Shown: piece after piece, positions 34,938-45,254 of the stretch
How the letters are laid out: each line of letters begins with the position of its first letter
How positions within the stretch are numbered: position 1 is the stretch's first letter
Assembly: GCF_017357245.1 (NCBI RefSeq)
Contig: NZ_CP071615.1
Location: 1-64,000 of the forward strand
Source of the DNA: Rhizobium bangladeshense
GTDB lineage: Bacteria > Pseudomonadota > Alphaproteobacteria > Rhizobiales > Rhizobiaceae
Length of the DNA: 64,000 nucleotides
Direction: 5' to 3'
Notes under the pieces: model-generated
Seen by the model: only the letters and a program-made list of their open reading frames with translations
The model's database searches: none
Told to the model about the DNA's origin: nothing
Translations under genes and position numbers: made by a program

Positions 34938-36558
34938 ATGTCTAGCGCGACGACAAATCTTCCGGACGATCCAGCCTTTCTCAAGGCAATGATTGCCGCT
35001 TTGCAGGCGGAAAACGCGAAGATGTCGGCCACATTGCAGGCGCATGATCAGTTAATCCAAACGCTGCGGCTGCGCATTGCCAAGCTGAAGAAACAGGTCT
35101 TCGGCAAGTCGTCTGAAAAGATTGAGCGTGAAAGAGCAGTTGGAACTGGCGCTTGAGGATCTGTTGATCGCCGCCGCTGAAGGCAGTACGGCGCCAATCG
35201 ATGAACCTGATGAGGCGGCGTCTGCTGTTCCCTTGGCGGATACGGCTGAAAAGATCATGCGCCGGCGCCCACGCGTCTCGGACAAGGCGGTTCGCGAGCG
35301 CCGAGAGCTCGATCCTGGCTCCTGCTGCCCGGAATGCGGAGGTGAATTGCGTCTTGTCGGTGAGGACGTCAGCGAAATCCTCGACATGATCGCCGCGCAG
35401 ATGAAAGTCATCGAAGTTTCTCGACTGAAGAAGTCCTGCCGCTGCTGCGAGAAAATGGTGCAGGTGGCAGCACCCAGCCGCCCGATACCGGGCAGCATGG
35501 CCGGCGCTGGCCTCTTGGCGTACATTCTGGTCTCGAAGTTCGACGACCATTTGCCACTGTACCGTCTGAACGAGATCTTCGCCCGCATGGGCGCCGACAT
35601 TCCCGACAGCACGATGGTTGATTGGTGTGGTCGCGCCATGCAGGTGCTTCAGCCTCTCATCGAGCGGATCGAAACGGCGGTCATGGCAAGTGACCTGCTT
35701 CATGCGGACGACACCCCGATCAGGGTGCTGGATCGCTCGCTGCGAGACAAGGGGTTGGGCAAGGGTGTGAAGAAGGGCAGGATCTGGACGTATGTCCGCG
35801 ATCAGCGTCCATGGGCAGGCAGTTCCCCGCCCGGTGCAGTCTACTATTTTGCTCCTGACTGGAAAGAAGAGCACGTCCACCGCCACCTCAAGCAATCAAG
35901 CGGCATCCTTCAGGCTGACGGCTACAAAGGATATGGCAAGCTATACGCGCCTGGAGAAAAGGGAGAATCTCGCTTCAAGGAAGCCGCCTGCTGGGCTCAT
36001 TGGCGACGAGACTTCCACGATATCTGGACATCAAACAAGTCCGAGATCGCGCGAGAGGCTCTCGATCGCATCGGAGCGCTTTACGACATCGAGCGAGGCA
36101 TCAACGGCCAGCCTCCTGAGATCCGGCTTGCCGCGCGTCAGACCCAGAGCAAGCCTAAGGTCGATGCATTCCGCCACTGGGCTGAAGCTCAACTAACGCG
36201 CATTCCGGGCAAAAGCGATCTGGCGACAGCTTTCCGCTACGGATTGAGCCGATGGTCTTCACTCTGTCTGTTCCTCGACGACGGCCGCGTCGCGATCGAC
36301 AACAATTCCGCCGAGCGGGCACTGCGTCCGATAGGCGTGGGAAGACGGAACTGGCTCTTCGCGGGAGCCGATACGGGAGCGGAGACCTTGGCACGCGCCA
36401 TGACGATCATCGAGACGGCAAAGATGAATGGTCTTGATCCGCAGGCCTATCTGGCAGACGTGCTCGATCGCATCCACGATCACAAGATCAATCGGTTAGA
36501 CGAATTGCTTCCGTGGAACTGGTCGGCGATCACCACAATCGACGCGAAGGCAGCCTGA
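34938..36558 (+). pseudogene. tnpC: IS66 transposase TnpC, frameshifted
   Basis: The first 68 or so residues (coiled coil, [15 protein letters not shown]) read from ATG 34938, then the frame is lost near 35133. The rest continues in another frame from [11 protein letters not shown] to the end. Comparison with the expected REIEQLEL suggests loss of two bases. Later parts are normal, with the zinc-finger-like [10 protein letters not shown] and the DDE-type core ([11 protein letters not shown] ... [13 protein letters not shown]). Transposition is probably abolished unless frameshifting rescues it. Confidence 0.85.
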
Positions 36559-36854
36559 TGGCGACAGTCACCTACGTCCGTACGATCAAATTTGTTGCCG
36601 AAATCCTCGAAGAGGACCCGGAGCTTCTTCAGGCAATTGTCTCCAACGATGATAATCTGAGCTACGGCAGCATCATCTCCGTGTACACCGGAGACGACGA
36701 ATCGGTGACCGCACTGACAGACGACGGCATGGACGAATTGGAGCAGACGCTCAAAGATGCCCGCCGCTCACCCCAAGAATGGAACGACTTCCTCGACAGC
36801 TTTGTTGACGACGAGCTGCTCGTCGCTCGCATCAAAGCAAAATCTCGGCGGTAG
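36558..36854 (+). CDS. IS66 accessory small protein
   Basis: 98 residues, start overlapping the tnpC stop (TGATG). Acidic ([16 protein letters not shown] ...). Small proteins of this kind sit at the 3' end of many rhizobial IS66 elements; function unknown. Confidence 0.75.
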   Translation: MATVTYVRTIKFVAEILEEDPELLQAIVSNDDNLSYGSIISVYTGDDESVTALTDDGMDELEQTLKDARRSPQEWNDFLDSFVDDELLVARIKAKSRR

Positions 36855-36869
36855 CAATCGGGCGGTTAC

Positions 36870-37604
36870 CTGCCATGTGGCGTTGAGAACCTTTGAAACG
36901 GCAGCTTTGATGCCCTCATGCGCATCGGAGACAACCAGCTTCACCCCGCGTAGACCTCGGCGGGTCAGCCGACGCAAAAACTCCGTCCAGATTGGCTCAG
37001 CTTCCGATGTGCCGACTTCCATACCCAGGACTTCGCGCCGACTGTCGCTGTTGACGTCGACCGCGATAATGACGGCGACTGAGACGATGCGGCAGCCACG
37101 CCGGACCTTGAGATAGGTCGCGTCGACCCAGACATATGGCCATTCGCCTTCAATGGTTCGGTCAAGGAACGCCTTCACCTTAACGTCGATCTCTTCGCAC
37201 AGCCGCGACACCTGGCTTTTGGAGATGCCACTCATCCCCATGGCTTTGACCAGGTCGTCGACAGAGCGTATCGATATCCCTTGGATATACGCCTCCTGGA
37301 TAACAGCCGTCAGAGCCTTCTCCGCCATCCGGCGCGGTTCGAGGAAGCTCGGAAAGTAGCTGCCCTTGCGCAGCTTCGGAATGCGAAGCTCGACTGTGCC
37401 AGCTCGCGTCTCCCAATCGCGGTCACGATAGCCATTGCGCTGCGCAAGCCGCATAGGGTTCTTCTCCCCGAACCCTGCACCCGTAGCTGAGCCGACCTCC
37501 AGTTCCATCAGCCGTTCAGCGGCAAAGCCGATCATCTCGCGCAACAAATCTGCATCAGCGCTCTTCTCAACGAGCGAACGCACGTTCATCATGTCAGTGG
37601 TCAT
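36870..37604 (-). pseudogene. IS256-family transposase, N-terminal part
   Basis: Starts at ATG 37604 ([14 protein letters not shown]) and shows [13 protein letters not shown] and the first two catalytic aspartates in [14 protein letters not shown] and [12 protein letters not shown]. It breaks at the IS66 junction (36869/36870) and continues at 34062. Confidence 0.92.
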
Positions 37605-37762
37605 CAGTGATCTTTCCGTCAGGTTGTGTCTTGAACAACCCGATCCTAGCGGAAAACACTGATGGCCGCCCGCACAGCCCCTCACTCGCTACAGCGCAAT
37701 TGGGGACGCGCTCGCGAGAGGCTGTGCTACCGCCGAGCTACACCACTCGGTGGGACACGATC

Positions 37763-37831
37763 CGCGAGGGCTCGCGGCATGGCTTAGAAGACTACCTCGA
37801 AATGAAATATCTTTGCATGGGAGGGCTCTAA
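37763..37831 (+). pseudogene. Last 22 codons of the interrupted ALDH gene
   Basis: Reads REG-SRHGLEDYLEMKYLCMGGL-stop, the standard C-terminus of GabD-type dehydrogenases and the direct continuation of the frame at 33519. Confidence 0.92.
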
Positions 37832-38131
37832 AAGTCGCAGGAGTGCCCGCTGTGCATGGCACGGAATTCCCTGCGCCCGAACGACGCTGTGCCCGCGTCC
37901 GTCCATATTAGAGTATCCGTCTGAACGAGAGGCGTTTCTCCCAGACAGCCTATGCTCCAGTCGGATTCCGTGGCTCTCCGAACGGCCCGATGCGGTCCTT
38001 CATCACCATTGGCGCTGTGATGTGGCCCAGTGCCTTACATGCGCCACGCCGCATCTGGCGAGCAGGGAAAAAAGCCTTGATGAGTGCGGCGCAAGAGAAG
38101 ACGATACCTTGGCCTGGTCGACCAAACACTC
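37832..38131. other. Spacer between the dead ALDH and the Lrp gene
   Basis: No gene, repeat or RNA recognised. Confidence 0.5.
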
Positions 38132-38596
38132 TCAGTCTTCGATCGGAAAGGCAAATCCAGCCTTCACGCGGTCCATGACAACCATTGTTTTAAACCCTTT
38201 AATATCATTGTTCTCGTAGAAGAAACGACGCGTGAACTGCTCGTAATCCTCCATATCTTTTGCCGTAACGACGAGCAGGAAGTCGGCGTCCCCGGTTACA
38301 TAGTAGCCGATCATGACTTCGCGCGTGTTTTTGATTGCTGCCTTAAAGCGATCGATGATGTCAGCCCTCTCTCGCTCGAGGGATACCAGGACGACGACCG
38401 TCACATGCCTGCCGACTGCCTTCGGCGACACGATTGAAACGTCAGCCTCGATGACGCCCTCGGCCCGCAAGCGTTTGAGCCGGCGCTGGCAGGCTGTCGG
38501 TGAAAGATGTGCTCGTTCTGCCAGTTCCTCGGACGTGAGCTTGTTATTCTTTTGAACGGCGTTGAGAAGCGCGATGTCCGCGCGGTCGAGTTCCAT
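38132..38596 (-). CDS. Lrp/AsnC-family regulator
   Basis: 154 residues from ATG 38596; a GTG at 38614 would add six. N-terminal HTH (KLTSEELAERAHLSPTACQRRLKRL) and a C-terminal RAM domain with GYYVTGDADFLLVV, which binds amino acids. Divergent from the aminotransferase operon at 38783, the classical layout of a local regulator that senses the substrate or product. Ectoine-degradation clusters also often carry an AsnC-type regulator. Confidence 0.9.
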   Translation of the reverse strand: MELDRADIALLNAVQKNNKLTSEELAERAHLSPTACQRRLKRLRAEGVIEADVSIVSPKAVGRHVTVVVLVSLERERADIIDRFKAAIKNTREVMIGYYVTGDADFLLVVTAKDMEDYEQFTRRFFYENNDIKGFKTMVVMDRVKAGFAFPIED

Positions 38597-38782
38597 GGTC
38601 GTGAAATCCTGCACCTAGCTTTGAAATTCGCAGAATTCCTGCATAGGCGGCATTATATTGGCCGTCAATCTGCATCAGTTTGGCGCACATTGCGACCATC
38701 GAAGATAGATGCGGGAAATCAGCGGAGCATATCACGCTGGCCTTCAGCCGCTTCACTCCATCGCGCTACGGAAGGGCTCACA

Positions 38783-40186
38783 ATGACCATCAACATCAAG
38801 GACATCGCCGAGAAGGATCGCAACTCGGTACTGCATCCGTTCACTCAGCTGAAGGACTTCGCCAGCGGCAAGCTTGGCGAGCCGACGATTGTTGAAACGG
38901 GCAAGGGTATCCGCATCCAGGACGCCTACGGCAATCAGCTCATCGATGGCTTTGCCGGCCTTTACTGCGTCAATGTCGGCTATGGCCGAACCGAGGTGGC
39001 CGAGGCGATCTCGCGCCAAGCCTACCGGCTTGCCTATTACCACTCCTATGCTGCCCACACGACCGACGAACTGGCGATCCTGTCAGACCGTCTGGTAAAG
39101 ATGGCGCCGGGCAAGATGAGCAAGGTGTTCTACGGCATGTCCGGCTCGGACGCCAATGAGACCCAGGCCAAACTCGTCTGGTACTACAACAACCTGCGCG
39201 GTAAGCCCACGAAGAAGAAGATCATCTCACGCGAGCGCGGCTACCACGGCTGCAGCGTTGTCTCCGGTTCGATGACCGGCATGAGCTTCTACCATGATCA
39301 CATGGACCTTCCCCTGCCGCAGATCACCCATACCGGCGTGCCGCATCACTACTGGGGCGCCAATCCTGGCGAGACCGAGCGGGAATTCTCCGCCCGCCGA
39401 GCCCTTGAGCTCGACCGCCTCATCGAACAGCTTGGGCCTGACAATGTCGGTGGTTTCATTGCTGAACCCGTGCTTGGTACCGGCGGTATCACGCCGCCCC
39501 CGGAAGGCTATTGGGAGGCTATCCAGGCCGTGCTTAAGAAGCACGACGTGTTGCTGATCGCTGATGAAGTCATTACCGGTTTTGGCCGCACCGGCTCGAT
39601 GTTCGGCTCGCAGCATTATGGCATCGAACCGGACCTGATCACGGTTGCCAAGGGCTTGACCTCTGCCTATTTCCCGCTCTCGGCTGCGATCGTCGGCGAA
39701 AAGGTCTATCAGGTGCTGGAAGACGGAGCCGACAAAGTCGGCGCCTTCTCGCATGGCTATACCTATTCCGGCCACCCGATCGGTGCGGCCGCGGCCAACG
39801 CCGTACTTGATATTGTCGATAAGGAAGATCTGCCGGGGAACGCTCGCGACGTTGGCGCCTATTTCCAGGCGCAGCTCAAGGAGAAGTTTGCTCAGCTGCC
39901 GATCGTCGGCGAGGTGCGTGGTGTTGGCCTTATGGGTGCCATCGAGTTCGTCGGTGACCGCGAGAACAAGACCCGTTTCGATCCGTCGCTGAAGGTGGGC
40001 GCGCGCGTCTCGAAGGCAGCTCGCGACGGCGGTCTGATCGCCCGTGCAATGCCGCATGGCGACATCCTCGGCTTTGCCCCGCCGCTTGTCACGACAAAGG
40101 CAGAGATCGACGAGATTGTCTCGATTGCCGAAAAGGCCGTGCGCTCGGTCATGGACGACCTGGTGCGCGACGGCCAGAAGATCTGA
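38783..40186 (+). CDS. Class III omega-aminotransferase (y4uB-like)
   Basis: 467 residues from ATG 38783. Motifs: [14 protein letters not shown] near 53, [16 protein letters not shown] near 118, [16 protein letters not shown] near 259, and the PLP lysine in [14 protein letters not shown] near 290. The family moves the terminal amino group of diamines, beta-alanine or GABA-like compounds to pyruvate or 2-oxoglutarate, giving a semialdehyde. The aldehyde dehydrogenase next downstream fits. From memory, length and sequence style match y4uB of the NGR234 symbiotic plasmid. GC-rich compared with neighbours. Confidence 0.88.
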   Translation: MTINIKDIAEKDRNSVLHPFTQLKDFASGKLGEPTIVETGKGIRIQDAYGNQLIDGFAGLYCVNVGYGRTEVAEAISRQAYRLAYYHSYAAHTTDELAILSDRLVKMAPGKMSKVFYGMSGSDANETQAKLVWYYNNLRGKPTKKKIISRERGYHGCSVVSGSMTGMSFYHDHMDLPLPQITHTGVPHHYWGANPGETEREFSARRALELDRLIEQLGPDNVGGFIAEPVLGTGGITPPPEGYWEAIQAVLKKHDVLLIADEVITGFGRTGSMFGSQHYGIEPDLITVAKGLTSAYFPLSAAIVGEKVYQVLEDGADKVGAFSHGYTYSGHPIGAAAANAVLDIVDKEDLPGNARDVGAYFQAQLKEKFAQLPIVGEVRGVGLMGAIEFVGDRENKTRFDPSLKVGARVSKAARDGGLIARAMPHGDILGFAPPLVTTKAEIDEIVSIAEKAVRSVMDDLVRDGQKI

Positions 40187-40353
40187 CCGTTAGCGACTTG
40201 CGCTTTCCGGGCCATCGCGGAACGGCCAGTCGCAATCAGATGGTCGCCGCCGACCCAACAAGCGGGCAAAGGCTGAGGGATGAGACCTCACCCTGCTCGA
40301 AGACCATACCCGCCGCTCTTGCAGGCATTTCATCAGGGAAGGGAAGTTGGCCT

Positions 40354-41763
40354 ATGACCGCTGCCAAACTTCATATTACTACGGGTCTACAGCCCGTATC
40401 CGTTCACAGCCCCTTTGACGGCTCTCTGATCGGATCAATCGACATAACGGACGCATCTGACGTCAGCGAGCTCATCATCCGTGCTCGCCGCGGGGCCAAG
40501 CTCGCGCGCGACCTGCCGCGGCACAAGCGGGCAAGTATCCTCGAGGGAGCTGCGCAACTTATCGAGCGCCGTCTCGATGCCTTCGCCGAGACCATCGTGC
40601 GCGAAGCTGGGAAGACAATCGTTCAGGCGCGCAAGGAAGTCAGCCGTTGCGTTAACACGCTGAAACTTTCTGCCGAAGAAGCAAAGCGCAATGCAGGCGA
40701 GATCGTGCCGTTTGATGCGTTTGCCGGATCAGAGCAAAGACAAGGTTGGTTTACGCGGGAGCCGCTCGGAATCATCGCCGCCATAACGCCTTACAACGAT
40801 CCGCTAAACCTGGTCGCCCACAAGCTCGGTCCAGCAATCGCAGGCGGCAACGCCGTGCTTTTGAAGCCGTCCAATTTGACGCCGTTCTCCGCTATCAACT
40901 TGGTGGACGCACTGATCGAAGCCGGCCTGCCGCGCGATGTCATCACAATCGCTCATGGTGACAGGGAACTTGTCACGGCCTTGATCACATCCCGCGATGT
41001 CCGCATGGTGTCGTTTACGGGTGGATTTGCAACGGGCGAAGCTATCAGCCGCGCGGCGGGGCTGAAGAAACTGGCGATGGAACTGGGCGGCAACGCCCCT
41101 GTCATCGTGATGAATGACTGTGACTTCAGTAAAGCGGTCGATGGTTGTGTTTCGGGCGCCTTCTGGGCAGCCGGTCAAAATTGCATCGGCGCCCAGCGCA
41201 TTCTCGTTCAGGCAGGAATTTATGAGAGGTTCCGCGATGCCTTCGTCGCCGGCACGAAGAAGCTAAAGTCCGGCGATCCATTGCGCAACGATACGGATAT
41301 CGGGCCGATGATTTCCACCCAGTCTGCCGAGCGAACTGAAGCGGCCGTCAATGACGCGATCGCTGCTGGAGCTAAACTGCTGTGCGGACACCGACGTGAA
41401 GCCTCCCTCTACCACCCGACAGTGCTCGAAGGAACGCCGGTGACGTGCAAGCTGTGGCATGAAGAGGTATTCGCGCCCGTCGTCATGTTGGCACCGTTCG
41501 ACACCATCGATCAGGCGATCGAGATGGCCAACGATCCGGACTACAGCCTGCATGCGGGCATCTTTACCAGCAATATTAACGTTGCTCTCGACGCCGCCAA
41601 CCGCATCGAAGCAGGCGGTGTGATGATCAATGACAGCTCCGACTACCGCTTCGATGCCATGCCGTTCGGTGGTTTCAAATACGGCAGCATGGGTCGCGAA
41701 GGCGTTCGTTTCGCTTACGAAGAAATGACCCAGCCAAAAGTCGTTTGCATCAACCGGGGATGA
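40354..41763 (+). CDS. NAD(P)-dependent aldehyde dehydrogenase (y4uC-like)
   Basis: 469 residues from ATG 40354. Cofactor and catalytic motifs: [19 protein letters not shown], catalytic Glu in [11 protein letters not shown] and Cys in [11 protein letters not shown] near residue 275; the C-terminus is complete ([13 protein letters not shown]). Probably oxidises the semialdehyde made by the aminotransferase upstream (167-base gap). It may cover for the dead GabD-type gene at 32090. Confidence 0.88.
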   Translation: MTAAKLHITTGLQPVSVHSPFDGSLIGSIDITDASDVSELIIRARRGAKLARDLPRHKRASILEGAAQLIERRLDAFAETIVREAGKTIVQARKEVSRCVNTLKLSAEEAKRNAGEIVPFDAFAGSEQRQGWFTREPLGIIAAITPYNDPLNLVAHKLGPAIAGGNAVLLKPSNLTPFSAINLVDALIEAGLPRDVITIAHGDRELVTALITSRDVRMVSFTGGFATGEAISRAAGLKKLAMELGGNAPVIVMNDCDFSKAVDGCVSGAFWAAGQNCIGAQRILVQAGIYERFRDAFVAGTKKLKSGDPLRNDTDIGPMISTQSAERTEAAVNDAIAAGAKLLCGHRREASLYHPTVLEGTPVTCKLWHEEVFAPVVMLAPFDTIDQAIEMANDPDYSLHAGIFTSNINVALDAANRIEAGGVMINDSSDYRFDAMPFGGFKYGSMGREGVRFAYEEMTQPKVVCINRG

Positions 41764-41843
41764 AAGTCTGGCTGGAACTGATGCTGGGTTATCCATGATC
41801 CTGGGCTGCGCGAAGAAACGCAGTTTGACCAATCGAGGCAATA

Positions 41844-43145
41844 ATGTCTAACACGACTCGTATTGAACACGATCCCCTCGGCCCGGTGAGTGTGCCGGCA
41901 GATCGGTATTATGGCGCGCAGACGGCCAGAGCCCTCGCAAACTTTCCAATCTCCGGCATTCCGGTTAAGAGCATGCCGTCCGTCATACACGCACTCGCCC
42001 ACGTAAAGATGGCTGCTGCACAAGCAAATTGTGACGAGGGTTTGCTTTCGAGCGAAAAACGAGACGCGATCGTGCTGGCTTGCCAGGAAGTGCTGGCGGG
42101 TAAACACCACGACGAATTTCTGGTCGACGTCTTCCAAGGTGGGGCGGGCACTTCCACCAATATGAACATGAACGAGGTACTGGCCAATCGCGCGAGCGAA
42201 CTGCTGGGCGGAGTCAGGGGCGAGGGGCGTTTGGTTCATCCAAATGACGACGTCAACCGATCTCAATCAACAAACGATGCCTACGCGACTGCCGTACGAC
42301 TTTCCGTGATCCCGGCAAGCCGCCAACTGCGCGATGCCCTTGCGGATCTCGCCGCCGCCCTTAAATGCAAAGCGGAGGAGTTTGCAGACATCCGCAAACT
42401 CGGGCGAACACAATTGCAGGACGCTGTTCCGATGACGCTGGGACAGGAGTTTGCAGCGTTCGCGACGACGCTTCTGGAAGACTGTGACCGTCTCGATGAG
42501 ACAGAGCGATTGTTCCTGGAGGTCAACCTCGGCGGTACAGCAATCGGCACAGGGATCGCAGCCACGCCATCCTACCGATTGCGCGCGATCGAGAACCTAT
42601 CCCGCAACATGCAACTCCCAGTCGTCGGATCAACAGACCTGCTGGAGGCAAGTTGGGACATGGGTGCATTCATGCTCCACATGGGGCTATTGAAGCGAAC
42701 TGCGGCGAAGCTTTCGAAGATCGCGAATGATTTTCGGCTGCTATCAAGCGGGCCGCGAGGGGGTATCGGCGAAATTGTGCTTCCATCCCTTCAACCGGGT
42801 TCTTCGTTGATGCCTGGGAAGGTCAACCCGGTTGCGGCAGAAGCACTGAATCAGGTCTGCTTCTGTGTGTATGGCATGGATACGACGGTCGGCATGGCTG
42901 CCGAAGCAGGGCAGCTTCAGCTGAACGCCATGGAGCCGGTGATCATTTTCAGTATCCACAATGCCATGGAGCTCCTTAAACGATCGATCGGGACATTCGC
43001 GAGAACATGCGTCGAAGGGGTTCAGGCCAACGCCGCGCAGTGCGAAGCCAACCTGAAGAATAGCACGGCGTTTGCAACAGAACTTGTGACATCGATTGGC
43101 TACGAGGCAGCGGCCGAAATCGTGAAAGCACGATTGGCGAGTTGA
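41844..43145 (+). CDS. Aspartase/fumarase-superfamily lyase, short C-terminus
   Basis: 433 residues. The family signature GSSLMPGKVNPV is near residue 314. Also seen: STNMNMNEVLANRA, SQSTNDAYATAVR and GRTQLQDAVPMTLGQE. By sequence it is closest to aspartate ammonia-lyase AspA, which turns aspartate into fumarate and ammonia. AspA is usually 465-480 residues; this one stops soon after YEAAAEIVKARL, so about 35-40 residues of the C-terminal domain are missing. The active site is complete, so it may still work. Operon position after the ALDH suggests use of aspartate released by the pathway. Confidence 0.8.
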   Translation: MSNTTRIEHDPLGPVSVPADRYYGAQTARALANFPISGIPVKSMPSVIHALAHVKMAAAQANCDEGLLSSEKRDAIVLACQEVLAGKHHDEFLVDVFQGGAGTSTNMNMNEVLANRASELLGGVRGEGRLVHPNDDVNRSQSTNDAYATAVRLSVIPASRQLRDALADLAAALKCKAEEFADIRKLGRTQLQDAVPMTLGQEFAAFATTLLEDCDRLDETERLFLEVNLGGTAIGTGIAATPSYRLRAIENLSRNMQLPVVGSTDLLEASWDMGAFMLHMGLLKRTAAKLSKIANDFRLLSSGPRGGIGEIVLPSLQPGSSLMPGKVNPVAAEALNQVCFCVYGMDTTVGMAAEAGQLQLNAMEPVIIFSIHNAMELLKRSIGTFARTCVEGVQANAAQCEANLKNSTAFATELVTSIGYEAAAEIVKARLAS

Positions 43146-43787
43146 TTTTTCCGCGGGGAATACGCTGGAGTTTCCCCGCCCTCCGGGGCGAACTGGCTGT
43201 CGTCGAATCCGCTTCGACGGCAGCCTCTTTTTAGGATGGGCTGCAACTTGGCAAGGCCGGAGATTGCTCAACCTTTGGTCTGCGTCGTTTGCATATGGGG
43301 GCATAAGTGAAAAGGGGACTTCGTGAGCGTTGATTTTGATTTTTATCTGGCACTGCGAGCCGCTCGGGATTGCACAGCATCTGGCGCGAGCGGGATGTTC
43401 CCTTCTGCAGAGCGAGGGCAGGCAACTGCAACGGCGTCGCGTGGGTTCAGTTGAGCTCGAAGGAAACCGAGCACAGCTATAGTGAAGTAGGCTTCCAGGT
43501 CGGTCTTCAGATATCTGGTCAATTTGGCGGCAAGAAATCTCCGTCCGAGTAGAAGGAGATACCGAAGAGGCTAAGCTATGGAGCAACCGACGCGCCGAGA
43601 CCCTTGGTGGACAGCTGGCGATGTGTGCCAGAATTTGGCTCTGCAGCCAATTACGCATTGCTTTCTGAGGACTGGTCCGGACCTCCGACTACGGAGCGTA
43701 CAGGCCGCATGTTCAGCATGCAAAGCAGGATGAGTGATAGTTCATTGAGTTTATAATTCAACGACGAACGACATTGAGGATAGATCC
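43146..43787. other. 642-base stretch without a recognised gene
   Basis: Only short frames without domains. A 51-codon frame from ATG near 43578 has no known motif. Possibly decayed coding DNA. No promoter could be assigned to capA. Confidence 0.45.
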
Positions 43788-45170
43788 ATGACCGAAAAGC
43801 TGGCGGTTAATTCTGGGCATGATGACAATGGGCCGGTTCAGCCAGGCCGCTACGATGTCGTTGGCAGCGTTGAGACAAACGTCGCAGATGGTTTCACGCT
43901 GGCGGCAGTTGGCGACCTGATCGTCACGCGACCGCTCACAAAGGGCTACCATCCGGGATTTAGTGAGATCGTCGAGATCTTGCGCGACGCCGATGCTACT
44001 TTCGCAAATATGGAAACCAACATCCTCGACATTCGGTCGTTCAAGGGAAGTCCACAGGCGGAGCACGGTGGTGCCTATCACGTCAGCCTGCCAGATCTCG
44101 GCCCAGATCTGAAGTCCATGGGCTTCAACTTGGTGAGCTATGCCAACAATCATACCTTCGAGTGGGGAGTTGAGGGCATGCGCGAGACATGCCGGGCTCT
44201 CGATCAGAATGGAATTGTCTACGCTGGAGTTGGCGAAAACCTGGCACAAGCTGGTGCTGCCCGTTTCCTGGAGACCCCGCGCGGTCGGGTGGCGCTTGTA
44301 TCATGTGCCTCAACGTTTACGCCAATGTCGCGCGCATGCGATCCGGCCGGTGAGGCCCCGGGCAGACCTGGGCTTAACCCCCTTCGTCTCGAAGAACGGA
44401 TCGTCGTTCCTCCGTCAATGTTTGAAAGTCTAAGACAAGTGCGTGACGCGCTGCCGAACTATCGGCCCGGTGACAGCAGTTCAACTTCCCTTAAGCTTGC
44501 TGGAGCGACGTACACGACTGGCGAGAACGCAGGCTACAGCTACCGACCCAACCCAACCGATGTCGCCGACATCCTGCGCAACACTCGGCAGGGAAAGCAG
44601 TTCGCCGATTTCTGCATCGTCACCAATCATGGCCATGAGCCTGGAAATTGGAGCCAGCAGCCTCCCGATTACGAACAAGCGTTTGCACGTCAGATGATCG
44701 ACGCGGGGGCCGACGCATACATCGTTCATGGGCCGCACCAATTGAGGGGCATCGAGATCTACAAGGGCCGGCCGATCTTCTACAGCGTTGGCAACTTCAT
44801 AATGGACGACCTCCGGACGCCGGTCGGCGCCGACATGTTCGCAGCATACGGCAAGGATCCGCGAACTGACACCGATGCGGAAGTGACGCTGGCAGAAATG
44901 GCAGAAGGATATGAGACGGACGCGGGTTTCACTGATCCGATATTCTACGAGAGCGTCATTGCAGTGAGCCGGTTTGCAAATAATCAGCTCGCGGAAATGC
45001 GGTTGTATCCTATCGAACTTGGCCACTCCAAAAGGTTTGCCAATCGCGGTGTCCCACAGCTTGCCTGCGGACAGCAAGGCCGGGCCATTTTGCTACGGAT
45101 CCAGGAGCTATCGAAGCCATTTGAAACTGAGATCGCAATTGAGGACGGCGTTGGAGTGATCGCTCTGTGA
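43788..45170 (+). CDS. CapA/PgsA-family protein
   Basis: 460 residues. Metallophosphoesterase-like CapA fold: AVGDLIVTRPL near 43, ANMETNILD, YANNHTFEWGVEGM near 118, TNHGHEPG near 283, and HGPHQLRGIEIYKGRPIFYSVGNF near 318. The family is linked to poly-gamma-glutamate synthesis, but CapB and CapC partners are absent and there is no signal peptide or membrane anchor as in PgsA. A soluble hydrolase acting on a glutamyl or similar conjugate is equally possible. Last gene of the plus-strand run 38783-45170. Confidence 0.75.
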   Translation: MTEKLAVNSGHDDNGPVQPGRYDVVGSVETNVADGFTLAAVGDLIVTRPLTKGYHPGFSEIVEILRDADATFANMETNILDIRSFKGSPQAEHGGAYHVSLPDLGPDLKSMGFNLVSYANNHTFEWGVEGMRETCRALDQNGIVYAGVGENLAQAGAARFLETPRGRVALVSCASTFTPMSRACDPAGEAPGRPGLNPLRLEERIVVPPSMFESLRQVRDALPNYRPGDSSSTSLKLAGATYTTGENAGYSYRPNPTDVADILRNTRQGKQFADFCIVTNHGHEPGNWSQQPPDYEQAFARQMIDAGADAYIVHGPHQLRGIEIYKGRPIFYSVGNFIMDDLRTPVGADMFAAYGKDPRTDTDAEVTLAEMAEGYETDAGFTDPIFYESVIAVSRFANNQLAEMRLYPIELGHSKRFANRGVPQLACGQQGRAILLRIQELSKPFETEIAIEDGVGVIAL

Positions 45171-45254
45171 ACCCTGAACCGCGCCGAACAGATGGCAGGA
45201 GAGGATATTTCTGGCAGACGGGAGTCGCGGAGCTACAGCATGAGAAGCCCGCTA

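Larger units (their letters stand above)
34063..36869 (+). mobile_element. IS66-family element (2807 bp) nested in the IS256 element
   Basis: Terminal repeats GTAACCGCCCGATTG at the left and the same reversed at the right. 8-base target duplication CTGCCATG at 34055-34062 and 36870-36877. Carries tnpA, tnpB, a frameshifted tnpC and a small accessory gene. This is the youngest of the three layers ALDH < IS256 < IS66. Confidence 0.95.
33520..37762 (-). mobile_element. IS256-family element, itself interrupted by an IS66 element
   Basis: Ends match as inverted repeats: left GGTCGTGTCC ... GGTGGTGTAGCT, right reversed GATCGTGTCC ... GTGGTGTAGCT. The 8-base target duplication CGCGAGGG is at 33512-33519 and 37763-37770. 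Removing the element restores the ALDH reading frame exactly (GIGREG-SRHGLEDY). The transposase is split by the IS66 element at 34063-36869, so without that insert the IS is about 1.4 kb. Confidence 0.93.
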
